Source: JAUYQR01 sp050632395 (GTDB lineage Bacteria; Pseudomonadota; Alphaproteobacteria; Rhodobacterales; Rhodobacteraceae). From it: a stretch of DNA of 64,000 nt. The stretch is from positions 248,001 through 312,000 of the forward strand of contig NZ_CP192600.1 of assembly GCF_050632395.1 (NCBI RefSeq), written 5' to 3'. The stretch's first letter is position 1. Every line of letters begins with the position of its first letter. The notes under the pieces are model-generated. The model worked only from the letters and a program-made list of their open reading frames with translations, was not told where the DNA came from and did no database searches. The position numbers and the translations under genes were made by a program. Shown here one piece after another: positions 8,576 through 18,168 of the stretch.

Positions 8576-9166
8576 TCAAATAAGCAACACCTGCGTGCCC
8601 ACTTGCGCCATCTCGTACAGCTCTTCGATGTGCTCGTTGTAAAGGCCGATGCAGCCGTTCGATGACCGGCGACCAATCTTCCGTGTGTCGTGGGTTCCGT
8701 GGATGCGGTAATAGGTCCACGACAGGTAAAGCGCACGGGTGCCCAGCGGGTTGTCCGGTGCGCCACCTTCGACCACATCCGGCCAATCGGGGTTACGCTC
8801 TTTCATCGAGGCGGTCGGACGCCAGGCCGGGTTGACGACCTTCTGAACAACCTCGGTCTTGCCACGCCGCGTCAGGTCTTCGGACAGAGGCACGGAGGTG
8901 GGATAAAGCCGGTAAATGGATTGATCTTCAGACCAGTAATGCAGGGCGCGCGACGTGATGTCGACAAGGATGGCGCCACCACGGGTGTTGTCGAAATAGT
9001 TCTGCCATTCCAGCATCCGGAAGCTGGAAACGTTGTTACGAACCGTGCTTGCCGCAGGGAGGAACTCTGTCGTGCCGTCTTGTGCAAGGGCGGGCAGGGC
9101 GCCGAGCGCTGCTGCGCCGGCCGCGCCTTGCAGAAGCGAACGACGGTTGATGATTGATCTTGCCAT
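8576..9166 (-). CDS. L,D-transpeptidase (YkuD) with Tat-like signal
   Basis: 196 residues. The N-terminus NRRSLLQGAAGAAALGALPALA has the twin-arginine pattern and hydrophobic core of a Tat signal peptide. The catalytic YkuD motif is at the C-terminal end: HGT followed by RRSSNGCIGL, with catalytic Cys in SNGCIGL. Such enzymes make 3-3 crosslinks in peptidoglycan or attach proteins to it. It is divergent from a CAP-domain lipoprotein and near a second YkuD protein at 9867-10361. Confidence 0.88.
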   Translation of the reverse strand: MARSIINRRSLLQGAAGAAALGALPALAQDGTTEFLPAASTVRNNVSSFRMLEWQNYFDNTRGGAILVDITSRALHYWSEDQSIYRLYPTSVPLSEDLTRRGKTEVVQKVVNPAWRPTASMKERNPDWPDVVEGGAPDNPLGTRALYLSWTYYRIHGTHDTRKIGRRSSNGCIGLYNEHIEELYEMAQVGTQVLLI

Positions 9167-9344
9167 GGAGGTTTCTCCTGCTCTTTCTTATCTCGTCGTT
9201 CTCATACTGTTTTTTGCGACCGGCCGCAAATCACTCGGCCGTCAGCTTTCGCCGATCTGCAGACTTGGGTTTGAACACCGCCCCGGCTTTCGGTATGGAG
9301 GGGCGAAACGGTCGCGCTTGGCTGCCGCTGGTTTGGTGACATTA

Positions 9345-9860
9345 ATGAAAAGACGCTCCCTCCTGCTGCTGGCTCCGGCCATTCTGATCGCTGCGTGTGC
9401 CCCTGCCAGCAGGCGTCCGACGGTTGGCGCGGACGGACAACCGCTGCCACAAGTCTACAAGATCACCGCAGCCGAACAGGCTGCAATTCCGTTCCGCTTG
9501 CTTGATTCGGTGAATACACTCAGGGCGGCAAAGAACTTGCCTGCGCTTACCTACGATACCAGGCTGAACGCAGCGGCGGCGACACACTCGCGCGATATGT
9601 CCGTGCAAAACCGGCCTTGGCACTTCGGCTCCGACGGCTCGTCCCCGTTGGTTCGCGTCCAACGCGCTGGATATACCGGGCGTCTTGTTGGCGAACTGAT
9701 TTCCGAAACCTACGAGACCGAGTTGGAGACGCTTTCCACCTGGATGGCGCAGCCCGATACCCGCGGCATCATCATGGACCCGACGGCAAGAACCCTGGGG
9801 TTCGCGTGGTTTCAGGAAGCCGGCGGAAAGATCTGGTGGACGCTCGTAACCGGGGCTTAA
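9345..9860 (+). CDS. CAP-domain (SCP-like) lipoprotein
   Basis: 171 residues from the ATG at 9345 (the frame is open further upstream but the signal peptide begins here). MKRRSLLLLAPAILIAAC is a lipoprotein signal with acylated Cys18. The rest is a bacterial CAP/SCP domain: LLDSVNTLRAAKNLPAL, LNAAAATHSRDMSVQNRPWHFGSDG (conserved His and the H-F/SDG pattern) and GELISETY. CAP proteins in bacteria are extracytoplasmic, of mostly unknown enzymatic role. It converges with an L,D-transpeptidase lipoprotein after 6 bases. Confidence 0.87.
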   Translation: MKRRSLLLLAPAILIAACAPASRRPTVGADGQPLPQVYKITAAEQAAIPFRLLDSVNTLRAAKNLPALTYDTRLNAAAATHSRDMSVQNRPWHFGSDGSSPLVRVQRAGYTGRLVGELISETYETELETLSTWMAQPDTRGIIMDPTARTLGFAWFQEAGGKIWWTLVTGA

Positions 9861-9866
9861 GACCCG

Positions 9867-10361
9867 TCAGGGAAGAATGAAGATCGGCGTTCCCGGCTCG
9901 ATCATCGAATAGACGATTTCCATTTCCTTGTCCGACACGGCAATGCATCCAGCCGTCCAGTCACGCTGCCGGATCGGCTTGTTCGGACCGCCGTGAATGA
10001 AGATGTCACCGCCGGGCCGTTTGTCGACCGACTCGGCAAAGGCGATGTCGGCTTCGTTCGGATAGGTGATCCCGAGCGACAGGTGGAACTCCGAATTCGG
10101 GTTCTTGTGCGAAATGAAGTATCCGCCCTCGGGGGTCTTTCCGTCGCCTTCGAACTGCTTGTGTCCCACTGGCATGAAGCCGAGCGCGACATCGTAACTT
10201 TTCAGCACCTGGTCATTGTGCAGCAGATACATCTTGCGGTCGGCCTTGTGGACCTGAACCTGTGTTACCTTGGGTCCGTTGTACGACCGGAACTTCGACC
10301 CACACGCCGACAGGCCAAAAGCCATCACGAGGATGACGATTAAACGAAGAATCCGCATCAC
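9867..10361 (-). CDS. L,D-transpeptidase-family lipoprotein
   Basis: 164 residues. Lipobox LSAC with Cys20, so anchored in a membrane facing the periplasm. The YkuD domain follows: GHKQFEGDGKTPEGGYFIS (substrate region), HGGPNKP and the catalytic DWTAGCIAVSD. This is the YafK/ErfK-like short branch that may cleave or form L,D links in murein. Together with the Tat-exported YkuD protein and the CAP lipoprotein it makes a small cell-wall cluster. Confidence 0.88.
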   Translation of the reverse strand: MMRILRLIVILVMAFGLSACGSKFRSYNGPKVTQVQVHKADRKMYLLHNDQVLKSYDVALGFMPVGHKQFEGDGKTPEGGYFISHKNPNSEFHLSLGITYPNEADIAFAESVDKRPGGDIFIHGGPNKPIRQRDWTAGCIAVSDKEMEIVYSMIEPGTPIFILP

Positions 10362-10448
10362 TGTCCCGCCTGCATTCTTTTTCTTTTGGATACAGCATTC
10401 TACCGACCCTGCCTAGCGAGGCGATTTGCAGGCGAGGTCACGGATTTG

Positions 10449-11675
10449 TCAACTCGGACGCGAAAATCGCGCGACGAGTTCAACATGCGTGGACCAGCGA
10501 AACTGATCGACAACCCTTATCCAATCCAGCGCATAGCCAGCTGAGACGAGAATGCCGGCATCGCGCGCGAACGTTATCGGGTTGCACGACACCATCGCTA
10601 CAACAGGAACAGTCGAGAGGACAAGGCACCGGGTCTGTGCTTCCGCCCCCGCACGCGGCGGGTCCAGTACCACACCAGAAAACCGTGCCAGTTCGTCGGG
10701 TTGCAGCGGCCTGCGAAAGAGGTCGCGCGTCTCGGATGTTATGCGGCGCAGGCCTTGGGTATTGCGCGTCGCCTTGTCCAAAGCCTGAATCATTGCTGCG
10801 TCGCCTTCGACGCTGTGAACCTCTGCAAACTCGGCGATCGGAAAGGTAAACGTGCCCGATCCGGCAAAAAGATCCGCGACCCGCTGTTGCGGACCCAAGG
10901 CCTCGCGCACGGCGTCAAGAAGCGCGGTCTCACCTTCCAGCGTGGCTTGCAGGAACGCGCCGGAAGGCGGCGTCACGACAGCGCGGCCAAATCGCTGGAT
11001 GGGAGAATCTCGCAAAGCAACCACCTCTCCCTCCCAGGTCAGGCGGGCGAACTGGTGCTTTTCGACGATGCGCGCCAATGCCATACGCAGTTCGCTGTCC
11101 AACGGCTTGCCGCCGGTTACGGCGACGTCCGCTCCCGCCTCTGAACGGGTGACCGTCATCGAAAGCTCGGCGGATCGCGACCCGCCTATCATCGCAAGCT
11201 CTTGTAAGCCGGTCACTACATCCATCAGGTCGGGATGCAGCAAACGGCACTCAGGAATGGCCACCAGCGTGACCGAGCTTCGGGCGTGGAACCCGATCAG
11301 CACGCCTGATTTCGTTCGCCTCGCCGAAAACACCGCGCGCCGCCGGGAGTGCGGAGGCGACGTGGCGACGCCTTTGATCGGGGCGGGCAAGCCATGTGCA
11401 GCAAGGGCTGACGATACGATGGATGCTTTCCACGCTTCGACAAAGCTGTCCGCCACATGTTGAAGCTGGCATCCGCCGCAGGTTCGCGCGTGCGGGCAAG
11501 GCGCCTTGATTCGGTCCGCCGATGGCGTGACGATTCGCACGTTCGTCAGCTTGTCGGCGTTCAGATCGCCCTCAACAACCTCGCCGGGCAAAACACCCGG
11601 AACAAAGACTGTGCCTTCTGGCACTGTGGCCAGCCCATCACCAAGATGGCCGAGGCGGTCGATCGTAACCCTCAT
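10449..11675 (-). CDS. TrmA/RumA-family class I SAM RNA (uracil-C5) methyltransferase
   Basis: 408 residues. An N-terminal Fe-S cluster motif C60-x5-C66-x2-C69 (PCPHARTCGGCQLQH) with a fourth Cys in PECRLLHP is typical of RlmD-like enzymes. SAM motif VADLFAGSGTFTFPI, then VVLDPPRAGAEAQ and the catalytic Cys in MVSCNPITFARD. These enzymes methylate C5 of uridine in rRNA or tRNA; which nucleotide cannot be told here. Last gene of the operon that starts with hslO; its start overlaps the upstream ABC gene by four bases. Confidence 0.87.
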   Translation of the reverse strand: MRVTIDRLGHLGDGLATVPEGTVFVPGVLPGEVVEGDLNADKLTNVRIVTPSADRIKAPCPHARTCGGCQLQHVADSFVEAWKASIVSSALAAHGLPAPIKGVATSPPHSRRRAVFSARRTKSGVLIGFHARSSVTLVAIPECRLLHPDLMDVVTGLQELAMIGGSRSAELSMTVTRSEAGADVAVTGGKPLDSELRMALARIVEKHQFARLTWEGEVVALRDSPIQRFGRAVVTPPSGAFLQATLEGETALLDAVREALGPQQRVADLFAGSGTFTFPIAEFAEVHSVEGDAAMIQALDKATRNTQGLRRITSETRDLFRRPLQPDELARFSGVVLDPPRAGAEAQTRCLVLSTVPVVAMVSCNPITFARDAGILVSAGYALDWIRVVDQFRWSTHVELVARFSRPS

Positions 11676-13525
11676 TCGGCTGCTTCCTGTTCGTCGTCCG
11701 TTCCCAGAAAGCCGCCAGACTGGCGGTTCCAGTAGCGGGCATAAAGGCCGTTCTTGGCCAACAGGGCTGCGTGGTCACCCTCTTCGACAATCCGGCCCTG
11801 CTCCATCACGATGATCCTGTCCATCGCGGCGATCGTGGAAAGTCGGTGTGCAATGGCAAGAACGGTCTTGCCTTCCATCACCTTGGACAAAGCGCTCTGG
11901 ATACTGGCCTCGATCTCTGAATCAAGCGCGGAGGTTGCCTCATCAAGCACCAGGATCGGCGCGTCCTTCAAGAAGGCGCGCGCCAATGCGATGCGCTGAC
12001 GTTGACCGCCAGAAAGTTTCACGCCGCGTTCGCCAAGAAACGCATCGTACCCGCGCCGGCCCTTGTGATCGGCCATCCTGCCGATGAAGTCGTCAGCTTC
12101 GGCGGCGCTTGCGGCTGCGACGATCTCGACTTCTGCGGCGTCGGGTCGGCCGTAAAGAATGTTGTCACGGGCCGAACGGTTGAACATGGCCGTTTCCTGG
12201 GTAACCATGCCAATCTGACGTCGAAGCGATTCCTGGGTTATGTCACGCACATCGATGCCATCAATCCTGACGCTTCCAGTCTCTGGATCGTAAAGCCGCA
12301 GCAGCAGCGACACGAGAGTTGACTTGCCCGCCCCCGATGCGCCGACGATCCCCAATTTCTCGCCTGCACGAACCGTAAGATCAATTTCGGTCACCCCCGC
12401 ACGACCGTGACCATAGCCAAAACTGACGTGGTCAAAGCAGATCTCGCCAGCCACGCGCGGCAGTTCCTTGGCATTGGGCGAATCGGCAAGCGTGTGTGGG
12501 ACGGCCAGCGTGTGCATTCCGTCCTCGACCTCGCCGATCGAGGTGTAGATCGACATCAGCGTAAAGCTCACCCATCCCGACATCTGCGCAATGCGCATGG
12601 CAATCGCCCCAGCAGCGGCGATGGCGCCTTCGGTTGCCAGCCCGCGCTGCCAAAGCAACAAGGTGCCGCCGATCAGCACGATCGGCAACACACCGGCGAG
12701 TGTCATCAGCGCCAGGCGGAACCAGGTTGAGATCACGCCGAATTCGAGGCTTCGTTCCCGGAATACACCCATCGACTGCAGGGCGACGCGATCTTCGAAA
12801 TCGGCGTGGGCGAACAGTTTGACCGTCTTGATGTTGGTGATCGTATCCACCACCTGCCCGGTGACCATCGCCCGCGCAGAGGCGCGCGCGGCAGAGTTTT
12901 CCTTCACCTTGGGCAGGAAATACCGGATCATCGCCACATAGACGACTAGCCAAAGCGCGAGCACCCCGGCAATCCGCCAGTCAACCGAAAACAGGTAGAT
13001 CACCGAGCCGATGACCGAGGCCAGTGCGAACGCACCGGTGTTGATGGCTTCGGTCACGACATCCGTCACGGCACGCGCCGCCTGCATCTGCTTTTGCGCG
13101 ATGCGACCTGCGAAGTCGTTGTCAAAAAAGGTCACGGCCTGACCAAGCGTCCAGCGATGCAGGCGGCTGAGGACCAGAGGCAGCACATTCGGCCCGATCA
13201 CGACGCTGTTCGACGCCGATGAAAGCCCGAACGCCAGCGGGCGCAGGAAAAGATAGAATCCAAGGCACGACAGAAGCAGCCATGCATGGCCGGAGAAAAA
13301 GCTTTCCGGCCCAGCCGCGACGGAAGCGTCGATCACCCAGCCCATGATGATGGCCGAGACCACCTCCGTCACCCCGGCTAGCGACGAAAACACCACGGCT
13401 AGCCAAAGCATCGGCCATGACCCGGAAAGGCACCACCGAAAGAAGGCGGCCAGCGTTCGGGGCGGCGGCCCGTCAGCCGGGCGGAACGCGTCGATCCAAT
13501 TCCCCATCTTCTCAAGAAGCGTCAT
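11672..13525 (-). CDS. ABC exporter half-transporter (permease fused to ATPase), second of a pair
   Basis: 617 residues: a six-helix ABC transmembrane domain in the first ~330 residues, then an ATPase with Walker A GASGAGKST, signature LSGGQRQRIALARA and Walker B LVLDEATSALD. Type IV exporter architecture (MsbA/LmrA-like). The upstream gene encodes a similar half-transporter and overlaps by four bases, so they probably form a heterodimer. Substrate is unknown; lipids, peptides or drugs are possible. Both ATP sites appear complete, unlike heterodimers with one degenerate site. Confidence 0.9.
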   Translation of the reverse strand: MTLLEKMGNWIDAFRPADGPPPRTLAAFFRWCLSGSWPMLWLAVVFSSLAGVTEVVSAIIMGWVIDASVAAGPESFFSGHAWLLLSCLGFYLFLRPLAFGLSSASNSVVIGPNVLPLVLSRLHRWTLGQAVTFFDNDFAGRIAQKQMQAARAVTDVVTEAINTGAFALASVIGSVIYLFSVDWRIAGVLALWLVVYVAMIRYFLPKVKENSAARASARAMVTGQVVDTITNIKTVKLFAHADFEDRVALQSMGVFRERSLEFGVISTWFRLALMTLAGVLPIVLIGGTLLLWQRGLATEGAIAAAGAIAMRIAQMSGWVSFTLMSIYTSIGEVEDGMHTLAVPHTLADSPNAKELPRVAGEICFDHVSFGYGHGRAGVTEIDLTVRAGEKLGIVGASGAGKSTLVSLLLRLYDPETGSVRIDGIDVRDITQESLRRQIGMVTQETAMFNRSARDNILYGRPDAAEVEIVAAASAAEADDFIGRMADHKGRRGYDAFLGERGVKLSGGQRQRIALARAFLKDAPILVLDEATSALDSEIEASIQSALSKVMEGKTVLAIAHRLSTIAAMDRIIVMEQGRIVEEGDHAALLAKNGLYARYWNRQSGGFLGTDDEQEAAE

Positions 13526-15366
13526 TCTGCCACCTCCTCGAGCCCGATGAAGCCCCCTGACTGTCGTGCCCAGAAGCGCGCGTAAAGACCATTTCGCCGC
13601 AGCAGATCTGCATGAGTGCCGGATTCCGCTATCTGACCGTCTTCCACCACAACGATGCGATCCATCGCCGCAAGGGTCGACAGACGATGCGCAATGGCGA
13701 TCACTGTCTTTCCGTGCATTACTCCGTAAAGAGCATCCTGAATTGCCGCCTCCGCTTCTGAGTCGAGGGCTGAAGTCGCCTCATCAAGAATGAGGATAGG
13801 CGCGTCCTTCAGGATGACCCGTGCCAAACTGATCCGCTGGCGCTGACCGCCCGACAGTTTCACGCCCCGCTCGCCGACATGCGCGTCATAGCCGGTGCGG
13901 CCTTCGGAATCCTGCAGTCCCAAGATGAAATCATGCGCTTCAGCCTGCTTTGCCGCCGCGATCATCCGATCGTCCGAGGCGTCCGGGCGGCCATACAAAA
14001 TGTTGTCACGCACGGACCGGTGCAACAAGCTTGAATCCTGCTGGACCATGCCGATCTGGCGGCGGAGCGATTCTTGAGACACCTGCGAGATGTCCTGCCC
14101 ATCAATCAGAATGCGCCCGGATTCGGGTTCGTAGAACCGGAGCAACAGCTTGACGAGCGTTGATTTACCGGCACCAGACCGCCCAACGACGCCAAGCTTT
14201 TCCCCCGATTTTACCAACAGGGACAGGTTTTGTAGCCCACCGCTGCCGCGCCCGTAATGGTGCGACACTGACTCGATTTCGATCCGGCCGTCGGTCAGAC
14301 GAAGCACCGACGCACCCGGTCGGTCGACCAGTCCGATCGGATGGGTAATCGTCTCCATCCCTTCCTGAACCACGCCCAGCGCCTGAACCAGCGATGTAAA
14401 CGCCCACATGATCCAGTAGGTCATGTTGTTTAGCCGAAGCACCAGCGCAGTCGCGGCAGCAACGGTTCCAACCGTAGCAGAGCCCTGATACCAAAGTACA
14501 ATCGCCCATCCTGTCACCGACACTATGAGGAAGCCGTTCAGGAAAGTAAGCGCCAGATCCATCTTGGTTACGATGCGCATTTCCTTTTGAAAGGTTGTGC
14601 GGGCATGTTCGATTGCCTCTTTGGCATAGGCCAATTCCTTGTCGTGGTAGGCAAAGAGCTTGACGGAATGGATGTTGGTGTAGGCATCCACCACTCGTCC
14701 TGTCACAGCTGACCGCGCATCACTTGATGCCTTTGACGCCGGTCCGGCACGCTTGACCGTCCACTTCACCAGCGCCGCATACAGCACAAGCCAGACCACC
14801 AATGGCAAAACCAGACGCGGGTCGGCATCTGCCAGCATGATCGCCGCACCGACGACCGTCACGCTGGCAAACGCCATCGCATCGAACGTCTGGAACACGG
14901 CGTCTCCTGCAGCGGGTGGGGTTTGCATGATGCGGTTGGCGATGCGTCCGGCAAAATCGCTTTCAAACCAACCAACCGGCTGGCGGATCACATGGGCATG
15001 CGCACGCCAGCGGATCATCGTGCCAAAGTTCGGCAAGATCGTGTTGTGAAGCAGGGCAACGTTGGCCACCAGCAGCAGAGGCCGCAGCACAAGAACCGCA
15101 AAAGCCACCAGAAGCATCTCTGTGCCGTAAGTCTGCCAGACCACTTTGGGGCCATTGACCGAAAGCAGGTCTACAAGACGGCCGACATACCAGATCAGGG
15201 CAACATCGGAAAAAGCCGCGATCACCGACAAGACAGCCGTGGCCGCGAACACCCCCCGAAACGGACGGATGAACTGTTTCAGAAATGGCCAGAGCCGCCT
15301 GGGCGGCGTATCCGTCTGCTCGTATGAACCGTAGGGGTCAACGAGGCCTTCGAAAAACCGGAACAC
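13522..15366 (-). CDS. ABC exporter half-transporter (permease fused to ATPase), first of a pair
   Basis: 614 residues from a GTG start at 15366-15364: the protein then begins with FRFFEGLVDPYGS, and an AGAGG Shine-Dalgarno lies 8 bases upstream. A longer frame from a TTG at 15477 would overlap the cca gene by 49 bases, has no ATG and is unlikely. Domains: transmembrane region, then Walker A GRSGAGKST, signature LSGGQRQRISLARV, Walker B LILDEATSALD. Paralogous to the next gene, with which it overlaps by four bases; probable partner in a heterodimeric exporter of unknown substrate. Confidence 0.88.
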   Translation of the reverse strand: MFRFFEGLVDPYGSYEQTDTPPRRLWPFLKQFIRPFRGVFAATAVLSVIAAFSDVALIWYVGRLVDLLSVNGPKVVWQTYGTEMLLVAFAVLVLRPLLLVANVALLHNTILPNFGTMIRWRAHAHVIRQPVGWFESDFAGRIANRIMQTPPAAGDAVFQTFDAMAFASVTVVGAAIMLADADPRLVLPLVVWLVLYAALVKWTVKRAGPASKASSDARSAVTGRVVDAYTNIHSVKLFAYHDKELAYAKEAIEHARTTFQKEMRIVTKMDLALTFLNGFLIVSVTGWAIVLWYQGSATVGTVAAATALVLRLNNMTYWIMWAFTSLVQALGVVQEGMETITHPIGLVDRPGASVLRLTDGRIEIESVSHHYGRGSGGLQNLSLLVKSGEKLGVVGRSGAGKSTLVKLLLRFYEPESGRILIDGQDISQVSQESLRRQIGMVQQDSSLLHRSVRDNILYGRPDASDDRMIAAAKQAEAHDFILGLQDSEGRTGYDAHVGERGVKLSGGQRQRISLARVILKDAPILILDEATSALDSEAEAAIQDALYGVMHGKTVIAIAHRLSTLAAMDRIVVVEDGQIAESGTHADLLRRNGLYARFWARQSGGFIGLEEVAE

Positions 15367-15428
15367 GTACGAAGCCTCTTTCCGCGTCGAGAACGGGATA
15401 TAGTCTGGGTTACGGTCAAGGGAAACCG

Positions 15429-16565
15429 CTAGCGAAGAAGTTCGTTCCGCGTAAGCCGCAGATCCGACCGCAGCCAAAGGTCAGTGAGGCTGGCCAAGCG
15501 GGCCCCAAGATCAGGCCCCGCAAGCGGATGAAGATCAGCGGCCTTGATCGGAAACGTCGCGGCAGCACCTCGATCAACGTCTTCCGCCCATCCCGCCGAC
15601 AAGCCAAGTCCCGAACGCGCCGCACGCACGATCACTGCACTGCGGCCAGTCTCCCGTCCAAGTTCCCAACCAATCGCCGCCGGACCAAGGTCCGACGCGG
15701 CAGCCCGGTCTATTGCATTGATACGACGACGTTCGGCCTTTGACAGACGCAGATCGGCGACTACCGCACCCCCCAGACAGGCAAGCCGGCGCATCCAATC
15801 CGGTGGCGCACCCTCCTCCAGCGCAGCCAATCTCGCAAAGGCGTCAAGGTCGGCGCCGGGAAGAACCCGCTCCAGAACACCAATCTGGTCCATTGCCAAA
15901 AGCGTTGGTGCCGGGTTTCGCGCTGACAGAAGTTTTCTGATCTCGGCACCGATCCGTTCGCGCGAAAGCGTATCCAGACCGGCAACATGCATGGCACAGG
16001 CCCGCAGCCCGGGCTTGTCGAGACCCGCCCACTCATCGCCGTACTGGGCGTGGAACCGAAAGAACCGCAGGATGCGAAGATAATCCTCGCGTATCCGGCG
16101 CTCTGGATCGCCGACAAACCGGACGCGCCGCGCCAGAAGGTCGGGCAGACCTCCGATCGGGTCCAGCACCTCGCCCGCTCTTGTCGCGTAAAGTGCGTTC
16201 ATAGTGAAATCGCGGCGGCTTGCGTCTTCTGTCACATCGGTTGAAAATTCCACCTCTGCATGCCGACCGTCTGTCGTTACGTCCCGCCGAAGCGTGGTCA
16301 CTTCGTGCGGTCTGCCTTCGACAATGACGGTGACAGTGCCGTGGCTCAGACCGGTTGGAACCACCTTTAGACCCGCGTGCGCGGCAAGGGCCATCACCTC
16401 ATCCGGCACTGCGTCGGTGGCTATGTCGATATCTGCGACAGGCACCCCCAAGAGGGCGTTGCGGACACAACCGCCCACCAGAAACGCCTTTCGGCCTTCG
16501 CGTTCAAGCAAGCCACACAGTGCCTGCGTGCCCGGATGGGATAGCCAATCACCAGAAACCCTCAT
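15429..16565 (-). CDS. cca: CCA tRNA nucleotidyltransferase (class II)
   Basis: 378 residues. The class II nucleotidyltransferase head has LVGGCVRNALLG and the metal-binding D-x-D of VADIDIATD, followed by the conserved region EDASRRDFTMNALY and RFVGDPERRIREDYLRILRFFRF. It adds or repairs the 3' CCA of tRNA; alphaproteobacterial relatives are of this length. It overlaps the upstream Nudix gene by four bases and is followed after about 60 bases by the ABC exporter pair. Confidence 0.93.
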   Translation of the reverse strand: MRVSGDWLSHPGTQALCGLLEREGRKAFLVGGCVRNALLGVPVADIDIATDAVPDEVMALAAHAGLKVVPTGLSHGTVTVIVEGRPHEVTTLRRDVTTDGRHAEVEFSTDVTEDASRRDFTMNALYATRAGEVLDPIGGLPDLLARRVRFVGDPERRIREDYLRILRFFRFHAQYGDEWAGLDKPGLRACAMHVAGLDTLSRERIGAEIRKLLSARNPAPTLLAMDQIGVLERVLPGADLDAFARLAALEEGAPPDWMRRLACLGGAVVADLRLSKAERRRINAIDRAAASDLGPAAIGWELGRETGRSAVIVRAARSGLGLSAGWAEDVDRGAAATFPIKAADLHPLAGPDLGARLASLTDLWLRSDLRLTRNELLR

Positions 16566-17146
16566 CGCTCACACCGGTCGGCAAGCCCGCGAAGGATGCG
16601 GGCCGTCGCTCCCCAGATGTAATAGGGCCCATAAGGCACCACGTAGTACCTGCGCCATTCGCCTTTCCAAAGCCTGCGTTCGATGGCGAAGTTTGCGGGG
16701 TTCAGGACGTGATCAAGCGGAACCTCGAAAACCTCGTCCACCTCTCCGCGTTCGGGAACTGGCTGGAAAGCACGCCGCACCACTGCCAGAATCGGCGTCA
16801 CGGTAAAGCCGGTGACAGTTTCATGCGTTGGCAATTGCCCCAAAAGATGGACGCTTTCCTCGGGAAGGCCGATTTCCTCTCTAGCTTCGCGCAAGGCAGC
16901 CCTTTCGACCGAAACGTCCTCGGGATCGACTTTGCCGCCCGGAAAGGCAATCTGCCCGGCGTGGTGTTTCAGGTGCGACGCGCGTTTTGTCAAAAGCAGG
17001 CTCGTTCCGGTGATTGCAACAAGCACTGCTGCAGGCCGCAAGCCACCCTCGCTTGGCCGGAGTTCAACGTTCAGATCAAAATCCGACGACGGCCCGGCAG
17101 GAAGCGACAGTGCTTTGATCAAGCGCGCTTCTGCCGTTTCCGTCAT
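16562..17146 (-). CDS. CoA pyrophosphatase-like Nudix hydrolase
   Basis: 194 residues with a Nudix box (GGKVDPED...REAREEIGL, residues ~70-92) directly preceded by the UPF0035 signature LLTKRASHLKHHAGQIAFPG, which is characteristic of CoA pyrophosphatases (NudL type) that split coenzyme A into 3',5'-ADP and phosphopantetheine. It sits between hslO and cca with four-base overlaps on both sides, a frequent alphaproteobacterial order. Substrate is inferred from the signature. Confidence 0.87.
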   Translation of the reverse strand: MTETAEARLIKALSLPAGPSSDFDLNVELRPSEGGLRPAAVLVAITGTSLLLTKRASHLKHHAGQIAFPGGKVDPEDVSVERAALREAREEIGLPEESVHLLGQLPTHETVTGFTVTPILAVVRRAFQPVPERGEVDEVFEVPLDHVLNPANFAIERRLWKGEWRRYYVVPYGPYYIWGATARILRGLADRCER

Positions 17147-18132
17147 GTCGGATCAGTGCCTTCAAAGCCCAGCGTCTTGGGATCGAACTCGTAATGCGCA
17201 CTGCAGAACTGGCAGTCTGCGGTCACGATCCCTTCCGTTGTGGTCATCTTGCTGATGTCTTTCTGCGAATAGATCGACATCGTCTGCCGCACTTTTTCAG
17301 GCGAACAGGAACATCCGAACCGCACCGGTTGCGATTCGAAGGCGCGCGGCCCTTCCTCGTGAAACAGCCTGACGAGGAGGTCCGTCGGCGCAACATGCGG
17401 CCCGATCAATTCCATGTCTTCGACCGTATCGAGCAGGATATTTGCGCGCGTCCAGTTTTCGCTCGCGTCGCCGGCCAGAATGTCCACGTGAGTCAGCAAC
17501 CCACCTTCGCCAGAGCCCGCCTCGGCCGCAACGGAACCGCCAACCTGCGGCATATGCTGCAACATCACGCCACCGGCCCGCCATCTGGCGGCTTGGCCAG
17601 GTTCACGAACCTGCCCGAAAGTCAGCGAGAACCGTGTCGGAAGCTGCTCTGACTGCGCGAAATACGTCTCGGCGCAATGCGAAAGCGAGCTACCCGCAAT
17701 CGGTGTGAACCCTTGGTAGGGCACCATGCCTTCGCCTTGATCCAGCATCACGGCAAAGTAACCCTGTCCGATCTGGCTGAACGGATCCGCAGACTCGTCA
17801 AGCCGCTCCGCGTCGTAACTGGCATATGCCCGAATGCGCGCAGGCTCGCCTTCCTTTGTCGGACCATAATAGTCGGTGGCGATAAGGCGCGCAGGGCCGT
17901 TGCCACGGATCTGCAGCGACAACTTCCAGCGCAGCTTTACCGCTTGGCCGATCAGGGCAGTCAGCAGTGCCGCCTCCGCAACCAGCGCTTCGATCACAGG
18001 CGGATAGGCGTGCTGATTCAAGACCTGGTCCAGCACACCGTCAAGCCGGGCGACCCGTCCACGGATGCCGGTCACGTCAAGCTGGAATGGCAGGACGGTA
18101 TCGTCCCAGGCGAGTTTGGAGCCGATGGTCAT
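17143..18132 (-). CDS. hslO: Hsp33 redox-regulated chaperone
   Basis: 329 residues from the ATG at 18132, chosen over an in-frame start 24 bases upstream because AGGAAA sits 5 bases before it. The C-terminal zinc/redox switch is intact: CSC in FGCSCSPEK and CQFC in TADCQFCSAHYE. Hsp33 is a cytoplasmic holdase activated when oxidants form disulfides between these four Cys. It is the first gene of a six-gene leftward operon, and a heat-shock-like promoter lies just upstream (18169-18198). Confidence 0.94.
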   Translation of the reverse strand: MTIGSKLAWDDTVLPFQLDVTGIRGRVARLDGVLDQVLNQHAYPPVIEALVAEAALLTALIGQAVKLRWKLSLQIRGNGPARLIATDYYGPTKEGEPARIRAYASYDAERLDESADPFSQIGQGYFAVMLDQGEGMVPYQGFTPIAGSSLSHCAETYFAQSEQLPTRFSLTFGQVREPGQAARWRAGGVMLQHMPQVGGSVAAEAGSGEGGLLTHVDILAGDASENWTRANILLDTVEDMELIGPHVAPTDLLVRLFHEEGPRAFESQPVRFGCSCSPEKVRQTMSIYSQKDISKMTTTEGIVTADCQFCSAHYEFDPKTLGFEGTDPT

Positions 18133-18168
18133 GGGATTTCCTAAGAGTGCCAGCATGGCATATCGCGG

